Assembly (NCBI GenBank): GCA_011052055.1
Contig: DRJW01000453.1
Coordinates: 1-7,057 of the forward strand
Origin: Nitrospirota bacterium
GTDB taxonomy: Bacteria > Nitrospinota_A > UBA7883
Direction of reading: 5' to 3'
DNA length: 7,057 bases
The translations under genes and the position numbers were made by a program. This document shows positions 1 to 5,637 of the stretch, piece after piece (within the stretch, counting starts at the first letter, position 1; each line of letters starts with the position of its first letter). The notes under the pieces were generated by a model. That model was given only the letters and a program-made list of their open reading frames with translations, was not told the origin of the DNA and made no database searches.

Positions 1-26
1 GTTATTACTACGCTTGCGGCTATTTT

Positions 27-67
27 GTCTCGCAGTCTCGCCTGACGACTTTTCGCTCGATTTCGCT
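27..67. repeat. Two pairs of short direct repeats
   Basis: GTCTCGC occurs at 27-33 and again at 35-41, a period of 8. TTTCGCT occurs at 51-57 and again at 61-67, a period of 10. The second pair sits inside the terminator-like hairpin. Whether this is part of a dispersed genomic repeat cannot be seen from one copy. Confidence 0.45.
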
Positions 68-82
68 ACGAAAGCGCTTTTT
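54..82 (+). terminator. Possible intrinsic terminator of an upstream gene
   Basis: CGC (54-56) pairs with GCG (74-76), and TTTCG (61-65) pairs with CGAAA (69-73). This makes an 8-bp stem with a 4-nt bulge on the 5' side and a CTA loop, followed by CTTTTT at 77-82. The stem plus T-run fits a Rho-independent terminator for a + strand gene that ends before or at the window edge. The bulge and moderate GC content make it imperfect. Confidence 0.35.
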
Positions 83-197
83 AGAGGTTCCCTTGAGTAT
101 AAAAGTTTAAACTAAAGGAGTCTCCAGGCTCAGGAATTTGCGCCTGCTCAAATAAAACGCCGCGTACCGGACACGCAAACGCCTCTCTTATTTTGTA

Positions 198-206
198 TGC
201 TATCAT
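198..206 (+). promoter_or_regulatory. Candidate extended -10 promoter for the cytochrome operon
   Basis: TGC-TATCAT matches the extended -10 pattern TGnTATAAT with one mismatch in the hexamer. No good -35 box lies 17 nt upstream, which an extended -10 can tolerate. Transcription would start near 213, giving a leader of about 55 nt before the ATG at 269. A TTGACA at 244-249 is too close to the gene to act as its -35 box. Confidence 0.3.
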
Positions 207-254
207 ATCATGCGATCCAGGCTTGCGTTTATACCGTTTCGATTTGACATTTGC

Positions 255-259
255 AGGGA
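255..259 (+). promoter_or_regulatory. Ribosome binding site fixing the cytochrome start
   Basis: GGGAG lies 9 nt before the ATG at 269. It supports that ATG over the in-frame TTG at 251, which has no such site at the right distance. The ATG also gives a well-formed signal peptide. Confidence 0.6.
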
Positions 260-268
260 GATTTTGAA

Positions 269-835
269 ATGCGTAGATTTGCCACTACCTTGACAGTTTG
301 CGCTATCGCCTTTGCTCTTACTTCTTCTTCTGGCTATGCTTTGGGAAGGTTTAACTACGTGGGAAGCGAAGCTTGCAAGCAATGCCACAAAGAAATCTAT
401 AATTCATGGAAAAATAGCATACACGCGAAAGTTTACGACATTTTAAAACCGGGCGTCCGGCCTGAGAAGAAAAAAGAGGCCAGTTTCGACCCTAAAATAG
501 ATTTCCGGCTGGACAAGTCATGTATGCGTTGCCACGTCACCGGATGGGATCAGGGGGGGTTCTCTTTTGAAAATCCGGCTGACGAATTGAAGGGCGTAGG
601 ATGCGAAGACTGTCACGGAGGGGCGGAGAAATGGATGCGTCCGCATCAGAACAAAAAACTTAAAAACAGAAAACGTAAATTAAAACAGACCGGGCTTGTC
701 AAGCCGTTCAAGGGAATAACCGTGTGCGGAAAATGTCACGCCAACGTCAACGCCCCGTTTAAAGACCGCCCCCGAAACCAGGAGAGGGACTGGACAGACC
801 CGAAATGGGTGGAGACTTACCATATCCTTAAATGA
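269..835 (+). CDS. Exported tetraheme c-type cytochrome (c554-like)
   Basis: This is a 188-residue periplasmic multiheme cytochrome c. Residues 1-24 form a Sec signal peptide: Arg-Arg, a hydrophobic core, then a likely cut after the Ala at 24. Four CXXCH heme sites are visible: CKQCH (36-40), CMRCH (85-89), CEDCH (112-116) and CGKCH (153-157). The opening around the first site (YVGSEACKQCHKEIYNSWKN) and the GCEDCHGGAEKW stretch are typical of the cytochrome c554 family seen in anaerobic and metal- or sulfur-metabolising bacteria. A lysine/arginine-rich segment (129-139) between hemes three and four would be strongly basic and could help docking to an acidic partner; that is inference. The specific electron donor and acceptor cannot be named. 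It is the first gene of the co-directional run, and the next gene starts 4 nt after its stop. Confidence 0.88.
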   Translation: MRRFATTLTVCAIAFALTSSSGYALGRFNYVGSEACKQCHKEIYNSWKNSIHAKVYDILKPGVRPEKKKEASFDPKIDFRLDKSCMRCHVTGWDQGGFSFENPADELKGVGCEDCHGGAEKWMRPHQNKKLKNRKRKLKQTGLVKPFKGITVCGKCHANVNAPFKDRPRNQERDWTDPKWVETYHILK

Positions 836-839
836 GCCA

Positions 840-1625
840 GTGTTTAACAAGACAATTTACGAAAAGCTGTTAGTCTCGCGGCGGTTCGGAGAAAAGCTGG
901 TTTTACTCGATAAGACCGGCTCGACCAACAGCTGGATCGCCGGGCGGCTCGACGATCTGGATATCGATAAGCTTACCGTCGTAGCGGAGACGCAAACGGA
1001 GGGACGCGGCAGGTTCGGCAGGCGCTGGTTCAGCCCTCCTGGTGTAAATCTGGCTTTCAGCCTTGCGTGGAGGGCGCCTGAAACTTTTAAGCTATTAAAC
1101 CTGGTCACAATGACAGCCGGAATCGCCCTCGCCGAGGCGGTGGCGGACGTCACGGAGGCTGAACCTAAATTAAAATATCCTAACGATCTGATTCTTGCCG
1201 GTAAAAAAGCGGGGGGCATCCTCTCCGAATTCAAAAAAACCGGTACAGGATCGTACATTGTAATCGGGGCAGGCGTGAACGTAAATACAGAGCAGGACTC
1301 TTTCCCCGATGAAATCCGGGATACGGCCACCTCCATATTATTGGCCTGCGGCAAAACCGTTTGCCGCGAAGCGTTACTGGCTATTTTCATGAATATGCTG
1401 GAAAAATGGATTTCGACTCTGACAACCAGGGGCGCCGGGCCGGTATTAGAGCGTTTTTACCAGTTTTCCATTCCTTTCGTCGGCAGAGGGGTTACTGTTA
1501 CAATTGAGGGGGAAACAGTAAAAGGCTCCGTCGCCGGATTAAGCGATATCGGCGAGCTTATGATTGAAACATCTCCCGGCGTGATAAAAAAAATAAACTC
1601 CGGGGAAACGGTTTTCGAGCGCTAG
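840..1625 (+). CDS. birA: Biotin-[acetyl-CoA-carboxylase] ligase, no DNA-binding domain
   Basis: This 261-residue enzyme activates biotin as biotinyl-AMP and transfers it to a lysine on carboxyl-carrier proteins such as that of acetyl-CoA carboxylase. Family motifs are clear: GSTN (27-30), the adenylate loop GRGRFGRRW (55-63), KYPND (112-116), Lys123 in the GKKAGGIL segment, which matches the biotinyl-AMP-contacting lysine of E. coli BirA, and GAGVNVN (143-149). The SH3-like C-terminal domain covers roughly 213-261. The E. coli protein has an N-terminal helix-turn-helix that is absent here, so this should be a monofunctional ligase and not a biotin repressor. KYPND replaces the usual KWPND. 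The GTG at 840 is the only start codon that keeps the whole catalytic domain. It has no Shine-Dalgarno site and follows the cytochrome stop by 4 nt, which suggests translational coupling. The pairing with coaX is common in bacteria. Confidence 0.93.
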   Translation: MFNKTIYEKLLVSRRFGEKLVLLDKTGSTNSWIAGRLDDLDIDKLTVVAETQTEGRGRFGRRWFSPPGVNLAFSLAWRAPETFKLLNLVTMTAGIALAEAVADVTEAEPKLKYPNDLILAGKKAGGILSEFKKTGTGSYIVIGAGVNVNTEQDSFPDEIRDTATSILLACGKTVCREALLAIFMNMLEKWISTLTTRGAGPVLERFYQFSIPFVGRGVTVTIEGETVKGSVAGLSDIGELMIETSPGVIKKINSGETVFER

Positions 1626-1665
1626 TCTGTCTCTACTTAAAAATAACTTTTAAATTACGGTCGGC

Positions 1666-2433
1666 ATGCTTTTAGTAATCGACATAGGCAACACCCAGAT
1701 CGTGCTGGGTGTGTACGATGGTAAATCGCTTGAGGCCCACTGGAGGCTCGACACCAAAGCCAGACGAACGCAAGACGAGATGGCCGTCATGGTAAGCCAG
1801 CTTTTCAACCTTGCCGGCATCGAAGCCCGATCTGTAAAAAACGCCATAATCTCCTGCGTGGTTCCTCCTCTTTTGCCCGCTCTTCTGAATTTTTGCCGGA
1901 ACACATTCTCATGCGATCCTCTGGTTGTGGGGCCGGGAATTAAATCGGGCGTTTCTATAAGAACCGACGACCCCAGAGAAGTGGGGGCGGATCGAATCGC
2001 AAATACTGCGGGGGGATTGTCGATTTTCGACCCTCCGATGATCCTTATAGACTTCGGAACCGCCATCACCATAGACGCCATATCTAAAAACGCCGAGTAC
2101 CTGGGAGGCGCCATAATCCCTGGAATCGAGCTTAGCATGAACGCCCTTTATCATAAGGCGGCCAAGCTTCCAAAAGTGGAGATAGCCGAGCCTCCTTCGA
2201 TCATAGGGGCCAACACGGTTCATTCCATGCAGTCGGGCGCGTTTTACGGCTACGTCTGCCTGGTGGACGGGATAGTAAAAAAGATGAAGTCTGTTTTAGG
2301 CGCAGGCTCCAAGGTAATCGCCACGGGCGGCGAGGCGGCCCTTGTGGCCAAATCATCGGAGACCATAGAGCATGTGGAGGAAAACCTCACACTGATTGGG
2401 CTCAGGGTCATCCATGAAAAAAACGAGCGGTAA
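1666..2433 (+). CDS. coaX: Type III pantothenate kinase
   Basis: This 255-residue cytoplasmic kinase phosphorylates pantothenate, the first committed step of coenzyme A synthesis. It belongs to the acetate and sugar kinase/Hsp70/actin fold (ASKHA) superfamily. Motifs in order: the N-terminal phosphate loop DIGNT (6-10), PREVGADRIAN (103-113) with Asp109 as the likely catalytic base, DFGTAITID (129-137) with the cation-binding aspartate, GGAIIPG (147-153), and TGGEA (220-224) near the end. The length is normal for CoaX. This type is not inhibited by CoA, as known for the family. The start is firm because DIGNT must lie a few residues from the N terminus. No Shine-Dalgarno site precedes it; the leader 1636-1657 is A/T-rich instead. 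An 8-bp perfect hairpin lies within codons 9-16. Confidence 0.96.
   Translation: MLLVIDIGNTQIVLGVYDGKSLEAHWRLDTKARRTQDEMAVMVSQLFNLAGIEARSVKNAIISCVVPPLLPALLNFCRNTFSCDPLVVGPGIKSGVSIRTDDPREVGADRIANTAGGLSIFDPPMILIDFGTAITIDAISKNAEYLGGAIIPGIELSMNALYHKAAKLPKVEIAEPPSIIGANTVHSMQSGAFYGYVCLVDGIVKKMKSVLGAGSKVIATGGEAALVAKSSETIEHVEENLTLIGLRVIHEKNER
1691..1712 (+). other. Strong hairpin inside the start of coaX
   Basis: ACACCCAG (1691-1698) is perfectly complementary to CTGGGTGT (1705-1712) across a 6-nt loop, ATCGTG. The stem begins 25 nt after the A of the coaX start codon. In mRNA this would be a stable structure in the region where the initiating ribosome sits. It has no T-run, so it is not a terminator. 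A regulatory role is inference; it may be a by-product of the conserved DIGNT coding sequence. Confidence 0.5.
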
Positions 2434-2471
2434 GATTGGCATCCATCTGCGTAATGTGAAATAATCCTAAA

Positions 2472-3038
2472 ATGTTTAAAGTCCGGGTTCTTATCTTCTC
2501 CGCTCTGTTACCGGCTCTGTTTGTGACGGGCGCCTGCCAGAGCGCGATGGTGATGGCAGGGCTTAAAAAAGCTCCTCCTCCCGTCACCGACTCCGCCTAT
2601 TTCAACGGTCAAATGGAAAAACTGCTGGAACATTTGAAGGCTAATAAATCCCGTAACTTCCGCAGAGCGGCCATACTCAATTTTGTAAATACCAACGGCA
2701 AGGTGTCGGAGCTTGGAAAAATTCTGACAATCAAGTTTGGAGAAAGGGCGGTTGCGGGAAACCATTTCAGGATTGTGCCGTCTGGTCAGGTAAAACAGGC
2801 GCTGGAGACGTTGAAGATCGAATTCAAGGGTGAGCTGACAAAAGAGCAGGTTAAACTAATCGGAGACGAGCTTAAAGCCGATGCTGTCGTCACAGGGAAA
2901 ATCTCCGACCTGCAGAAAGGAAGCGACGTGGATCTTACCGTAAGCGCCATCCAGCCCTCGACAGGCGACCTTGTCTCCGCCGCCGGAATAAATATTTACC
3001 GGTCGAAACAGGTTCAAACCTTGATACAGCAGTTTTAG
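2472..3038 (+). CDS. Putative outer-membrane lipoprotein, FlgO/CsgG-like domain
   Basis: The 188-residue protein opens with a hydrophobic leader (about 4-19) ending in VTGAC, an acceptable but not ideal lipobox, with Cys22 as the lipidated residue. Residues 23-60 look like a flexible linker. From about 64 the pattern is that of the FlgO/CsgG/LpoB-type alpha-beta fold: RRAAILNFVNTNGK, an ELGKIL helix, a strand HFRIVPSGQVKQAL, then LIGDELKADAVVTGKISDL (129-147) and a final strand pair with STGDLVSAAG. The 'ADAVVTGKI' strand is the best recognisable family feature. In relatives such domains serve flagellar outer-membrane proteins, curli secretion or activation of cell-wall enzymes, but none of those partners is encoded here, so no specific job can be assigned. 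No Shine-Dalgarno site precedes the ATG. The gene sits 38 nt after coaX and 27 nt before the trpF-like gene. Confidence 0.72.
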   Translation: MFKVRVLIFSALLPALFVTGACQSAMVMAGLKKAPPPVTDSAYFNGQMEKLLEHLKANKSRNFRRAAILNFVNTNGKVSELGKILTIKFGERAVAGNHFRIVPSGQVKQALETLKIEFKGELTKEQVKLIGDELKADAVVTGKISDLQKGSDVDLTVSAIQPSTGDLVSAAGINIYRSKQVQTLIQQF

Positions 3039-3065
3039 AGACCTTTTGCTCAAAACCGCCTTTCG

Positions 3066-3734
3066 ATGAAAATAAAAATCTGCGGCCAGACCTCCGTTGA
3101 AGACGCCGACATGTCTTTGAGTCATGGCGCCAATTTTATCGGAGCGGTAATGGATGTTGATTGGTCGTCAAGGTCTTTAAGCGAAAAGCAAATTCGGCCC
3201 ATTTTCGAAGCTCACCGGGAGAGGGCGTTTCTCCTGACTTTTAACGCGGAGACAACACCCGCCATGGAGAAGACGATCAATGCCCTCGATCCATACGCTA
3301 TCCAGCTAACAGGCCGGGAGACTTTCGAGACTGTGGCTTTTATCAAATCAGTTACGCGACGGCCTATCTTCAAATCGATCCATATGTTTCCGGCCGGAGG
3401 CGAAAAAGCCAGCGATCCAGAAATGATCCTCAGGCTTATGGACGGATATTTCAGAGCCGGAGCCGACGGGTTTGTTCTCGACACCATCGCAAAGGGAATG
3501 TACGGTGGAACGGGTGTAACAAACGACTGGTCGATAGCGGCCCTGATCGCCAAACCCGCGCCTGGCCCGGTTTTTCTCGCTGGCGGGATAAACCCGGAAA
3601 ACGTGGCCGAAGCGTTAGGCGTGCCTTACATATACGGAATTGACTTGGCAAGCGGCGTCGAATCGGAGAAAGGCGTAAAATCGGGGGAAAGGCTGAAAGC
3701 TTTGTTCGAGGAAATTAACAAGACGCTGGCGTAA
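3066..3734 (+). CDS. trpF: Phosphoribosylanthranilate isomerase-like protein (TrpF family)
   Basis: This 222-residue (beta/alpha)8 barrel matches TrpF, which isomerises phosphoribosyl-anthranilate in tryptophan synthesis. Catalytic residues are in place: Cys6 in KICGQT (general base) and Asp139 in FVLDT (general acid). Arg36 in WSSRSLS corresponds to the substrate-binding arginine. The phosphate-binding parts are also present: GGTG (147-150), LAGGINPENV (171-180) and GIDLASGVES (191-200), ending in the usual EKGVKS. Two segments are divergent: the usual GFVFYPKSPR loop reads GAVMDVDWSSR, one residue longer, and the usual QLHG reads QLTG (80-83). No other trp gene lies within the window. It may be a true TrpF placed apart from the pathway or a paralogue with an altered substrate. 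The start is fixed by KICG at the N terminus, although no Shine-Dalgarno site is seen. Confidence 0.85.
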   Translation: MKIKICGQTSVEDADMSLSHGANFIGAVMDVDWSSRSLSEKQIRPIFEAHRERAFLLTFNAETTPAMEKTINALDPYAIQLTGRETFETVAFIKSVTRRPIFKSIHMFPAGGEKASDPEMILRLMDGYFRAGADGFVLDTIAKGMYGGTGVTNDWSIAALIAKPAPGPVFLAGGINPENVAEALGVPYIYGIDLASGVESEKGVKSGERLKALFEEINKTLA

Positions 3735-3778
3735 CGGCGGAGGGTTTTCCTTTTTATTTCATATAAAGCGCCATAGCG

Positions 3779-4792
3779 ATGAGAAGACCGATAAGAAAAT
3801 TTTTTCTTATTTCCGCTTGCCTCCATCTGATCTTTCTGTTTTTATCCGGGTTTATTTTCATCATTTCTCCAGGCGCGCCCCCTCCTGTCAAGGTGAGCCT
3901 CATAGATTCGGGGGTTGAAAACGAGGATATTCCCGCAGGCAAGATAGAACAGCTACCCGAACCTAAGCGGGCCGGGAAGCCGGAGAAAGCAAAAATACTT
4001 TCGAAATTCGGCAGTAAAGCCCACAGCCCCGAAAAGGGCAAAAAGCATGGCTCGAAGAAAACCGCCATACCCCGCGAAAAAATCAGCCCGCCCGCTCCGT
4101 CCATGAAAAAATCGAAAGAAGAGGAGGAGGCGGCAAAACCAGAACCGCCAAAAACGAAAATCAACACTCTTGTCGAGCCGGAGGATAACAGGGGCGAAAA
4201 ACCGTTTTCAAAAGAGATAGATATATTTTCAAAGAAGATCGTTGAAAAACCGGGCGGCGCGGAACATGCGCCGGTTTTCAGAAAAGATAAAAAACAAAGA
4301 GCGCAAAAGCGCCACAGACTAAGCGCGAAAACCACCGACCAGCCCGCAAACGAAACCCTGAAGCCCCCCCGGCCCTCCGGCCTTAAAGATGCGGAAGGCG
4401 CCGATATGGAAACCTACGCGCGCGCCGAGGCTGATAACATTATAGATATGGGAGACGAAGCTGTCGTCTCGTTTAACACCAAATCGTTTATCTACTTCGA
4501 TTATTTCAACTCTATAAGAAAACAGATAGAGCTTGAATGGGTCTACCCGGAAGAGGCGATAATTCAGGGATGGAAAGGCAGGGTCATGCTCCGTTTCACC
4601 ATAAAAAAGAATGGAGAGCTCCAGAGCGTCAGCCTGCTAAAATCGACCGGCCACACTGAACTGGATAAGAAAGCCCAGTCGGCCATAAAGATGGCCGCTC
4701 CTTACGCCCCGTTTCCCGGCCCCCTGAACAAAAAGAAAATCCATATTGTGGCCACGTTCGTCTATCAGCCTGCTTTTAGCTTCATAAAATAA
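3779..4792 (+). CDS. tonB: TonB-family energy transducer
   Basis: This 337-residue inner-membrane protein spans the periplasm and couples the proton motive force to outer-membrane receptors. Residues 8-30 form the single N-terminal transmembrane helix. It carries SACLH (12-16), with the Ser-x3-His spacing of E. coli TonB Ser16/His20, the residues known to matter for coupling to ExbB/ExbD. Residues 31-235 are a long, charged, proline- and lysine-rich linker with KPEPPK-like pieces and an EEEE run. The TonB C-terminal domain covers about 240-333: YFNSIRKQIELEWVYPEEA, then GWKGRVMLRFTIKKNGELQSVSLLKSTGH, and AAPYAPFPG. It is longer than E. coli TonB (239 residues) because of the linker. No exbB, exbD or receptor gene is adjacent. 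It is last in the + strand run, 44 nt after the trpF-like gene, without a Shine-Dalgarno site. Confidence 0.9.
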   Translation: MRRPIRKFFLISACLHLIFLFLSGFIFIISPGAPPPVKVSLIDSGVENEDIPAGKIEQLPEPKRAGKPEKAKILSKFGSKAHSPEKGKKHGSKKTAIPREKISPPAPSMKKSKEEEEAAKPEPPKTKINTLVEPEDNRGEKPFSKEIDIFSKKIVEKPGGAEHAPVFRKDKKQRAQKRHRLSAKTTDQPANETLKPPRPSGLKDAEGADMETYARAEADNIIDMGDEAVVSFNTKSFIYFDYFNSIRKQIELEWVYPEEAIIQGWKGRVMLRFTIKKNGELQSVSLLKSTGHTELDKKAQSAIKMAAPYAPFPGPLNKKKIHIVATFVYQPAFSFIK

Positions 4793-4859
4793 GGAGGCCA
4801 AAGCTCCATAAACAGGCTGTCTCCTGGTCTGTGTCCCCCACATTTGCGATTAGGCTCAT

Positions 4860-5498
4860 CTAGGAAGGAATTGTAGGAGAAGCTGGAGGGGGAGGAGGCA
4901 TGCCCTCAACCGCCTCGGCTTTGACCCCCGTCAGGCTCTCGTAGGCTATAACGACCGAGCACATGGAAAGCGGCACGCTTATCAAAAGCCCGATCCCCAC
5001 GGCCAGGGCGCCCAAAAGGTTTATAACAATCAGGGCGGCCACGAAAAGGAAAACGTGGACATGGTTGTTAAATCCTATCTCGCGGGAAGCTTCCATAGCC
5101 GGCCAGAAATCCATATCCTTATCCACTACAAAAAGGTAGGGGAAAAGGTACCATCCGGAAATTAGCAGGCCGGGCAGGATAAGCATGAAAAACCCGGCGG
5201 TGATGAATATCGAAGTGAGCGCGCCGACGAGCACCAGGGGAACCAGTTTTTTTGTGAACCCGTCGAACATGCGGGTTATCTGAAACTCCTCTCCTCGCCG
5301 CAGATCGAGAATCACATAAAACAGCCCTCCCATAAGAGGCCCGGAAACTATCATGCCGCCGAAAACCGGAACTAAAGAGCCGATGGCAAACTGGATCCCA
5401 AGGAAAATAAGAGTGGCGACTATCAGGTTGGCGAAGTGGGACATCAAAAGCTCCCATCCTTCCCTTACATAGCGGGAAATGTCGAGACTTTTTTCCAT
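4860..5498 (-). CDS. Polytopic membrane protein of unknown function
   Basis: The 212-residue protein has about six hydrophobic segments, roughly at 23-42, 46-64, 85-108, 109-125, 148-166 and 167-187, so it should be an integral inner-membrane protein. Two features stand out: a loop VVDKDMDFWPAMEASREIGF (124-143) between segments four and five, and a C-terminal tail with five consecutive prolines (201-205) followed by a short Ser/Pro end. The loop pattern recurs in uncharacterised bacterial membrane proteins resembling the DUF975 and glycerophosphodiesterase-membrane-domain groups; this is recalled family likeness, not a search result. No catalytic motif is visible. The start is well supported by a strong Shine-Dalgarno site. 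The gene faces the TonB gene tail to tail with 67 nt between stops, and diverges from the reductase gene. Confidence 0.82.
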   Translation of the reverse strand: MEKSLDISRYVREGWELLMSHFANLIVATLIFLGIQFAIGSLVPVFGGMIVSGPLMGGLFYVILDLRRGEEFQITRMFDGFTKKLVPLVLVGALTSIFITAGFFMLILPGLLISGWYLFPYLFVVDKDMDFWPAMEASREIGFNNHVHVFLFVAALIVINLLGALAVGIGLLISVPLSMCSVVIAYESLTGVKAEAVEGMPPPPPASPTIPS

Positions 5499-5504
5499 GC
5501 GTGG

Positions 5505-5513
5505 CTCCCCCTC
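5505..5513 (-). promoter_or_regulatory. Strong ribosome binding site of the membrane protein gene
   Basis: Read on the - strand this is GAGGGGGAG, ending 6 nt before the ATG at 5498. It decides the start and contrasts with the SD-less genes of the + strand operon. Confidence 0.7.
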
Positions 5514-5540
5514 GAAAAAGTTTTATAATGTCTACTTGAG

Positions 5541-5570
5541 TTACAAGCACGATTTTAACGTTTTTATAAT
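5541..5570 (+). promoter_or_regulatory. Candidate promoter of the ferredoxin-NADP+ reductase gene
   Basis: A perfect TATAAT lies at 5565-5570, with a weak -35 (TTACAA, 5541-5546) at 18-nt spacing. Transcription would begin near 5577 and give a leader of about 60 nt. A second perfect TATAAT at 5524-5529 has no good -35 box. The 139-bp divergent gap must also hold the promoter of the - strand membrane gene; TATAAA-like hexamers exist on that strand at 5522-5527 and 5563-5568 but lack clear partners. Confidence 0.4.
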
Positions 5571-5623
5571 TTACAGGCAACCAGGATCGTGGCGGGGTTT
5601 TAAGGGGGCGCTAAAATTCAAAC

Positions 5624-5630
5624 GGAGGAG
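5624..5630 (+). promoter_or_regulatory. Ribosome binding site fixing the reductase start
   Basis: GGAGGAG ends 7 nt before the ATG at 5638. This near-perfect site rules out the upstream in-frame ATG at 5479, which would overlap the divergent gene and run through the promoter region. Confidence 0.75.
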
Positions 5631-5637
5631 TTTAATT

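Larger units (their letters stand above)
1..197. other. Gene-free left end with short repeats
   Basis: No gene is supported here. Two + strand frames are open from the left edge and stop near positions 110 and 115, but neither gives a recognisable protein, so at most one could be the tail of an upstream gene. The segment holds two short tandem repeats, a terminator-like hairpin (54-82) and a 5-bp inverted repeat pairing 125-129 with 142-146. An AAGGAG at 115-120 resembles a ribosome binding site but is followed by no usable reading frame. Confidence 0.5.

Noticed and set aside
3..110. Tail of an upstream + strand gene
   Set aside because: Two frames are open from the edge and neither gives a recognisable protein, so the choice cannot be made from this window.
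244..249. TTGACA as a -35 box
   Set aside because: The matching -10 would fall on the cytochrome start codon with no suitable hexamer.
251..268. TTG start six codons upstream for the cytochrome
   Set aside because: The ATG at 269 has the RBS at proper spacing and starts a normal signal peptide.
857..1390. 177-residue - strand frame opposite birA
   Set aside because: Lies wholly within a clear birA gene and shows no protein motif.
1650..2138. 162-residue - strand frame opposite coaX
   Set aside because: Antisense to the conserved coaX core; no independent support.
3754..4335. 193-residue open frame on the - strand opposite tonB
   Set aside because: Shadow of the lysine- and proline-rich TonB linker, whose complement gives a Phe/Ser/Gly-rich frame; it also lacks an RBS and family motifs.
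4793..4859. Terminator between tonB and the membrane protein gene
   Set aside because: Only 4-bp stems (for example CAGG at 4813-4816 with CCTG at 4823-4826) and no T-run on either strand.
5479..5637. N-terminal extension of the reductase from an upstream ATG
   Set aside because: It would overlap the divergent gene and cross promoter-like sequence; the strong RBS at 5624-5630 and the family N terminus support the ATG at 5638.
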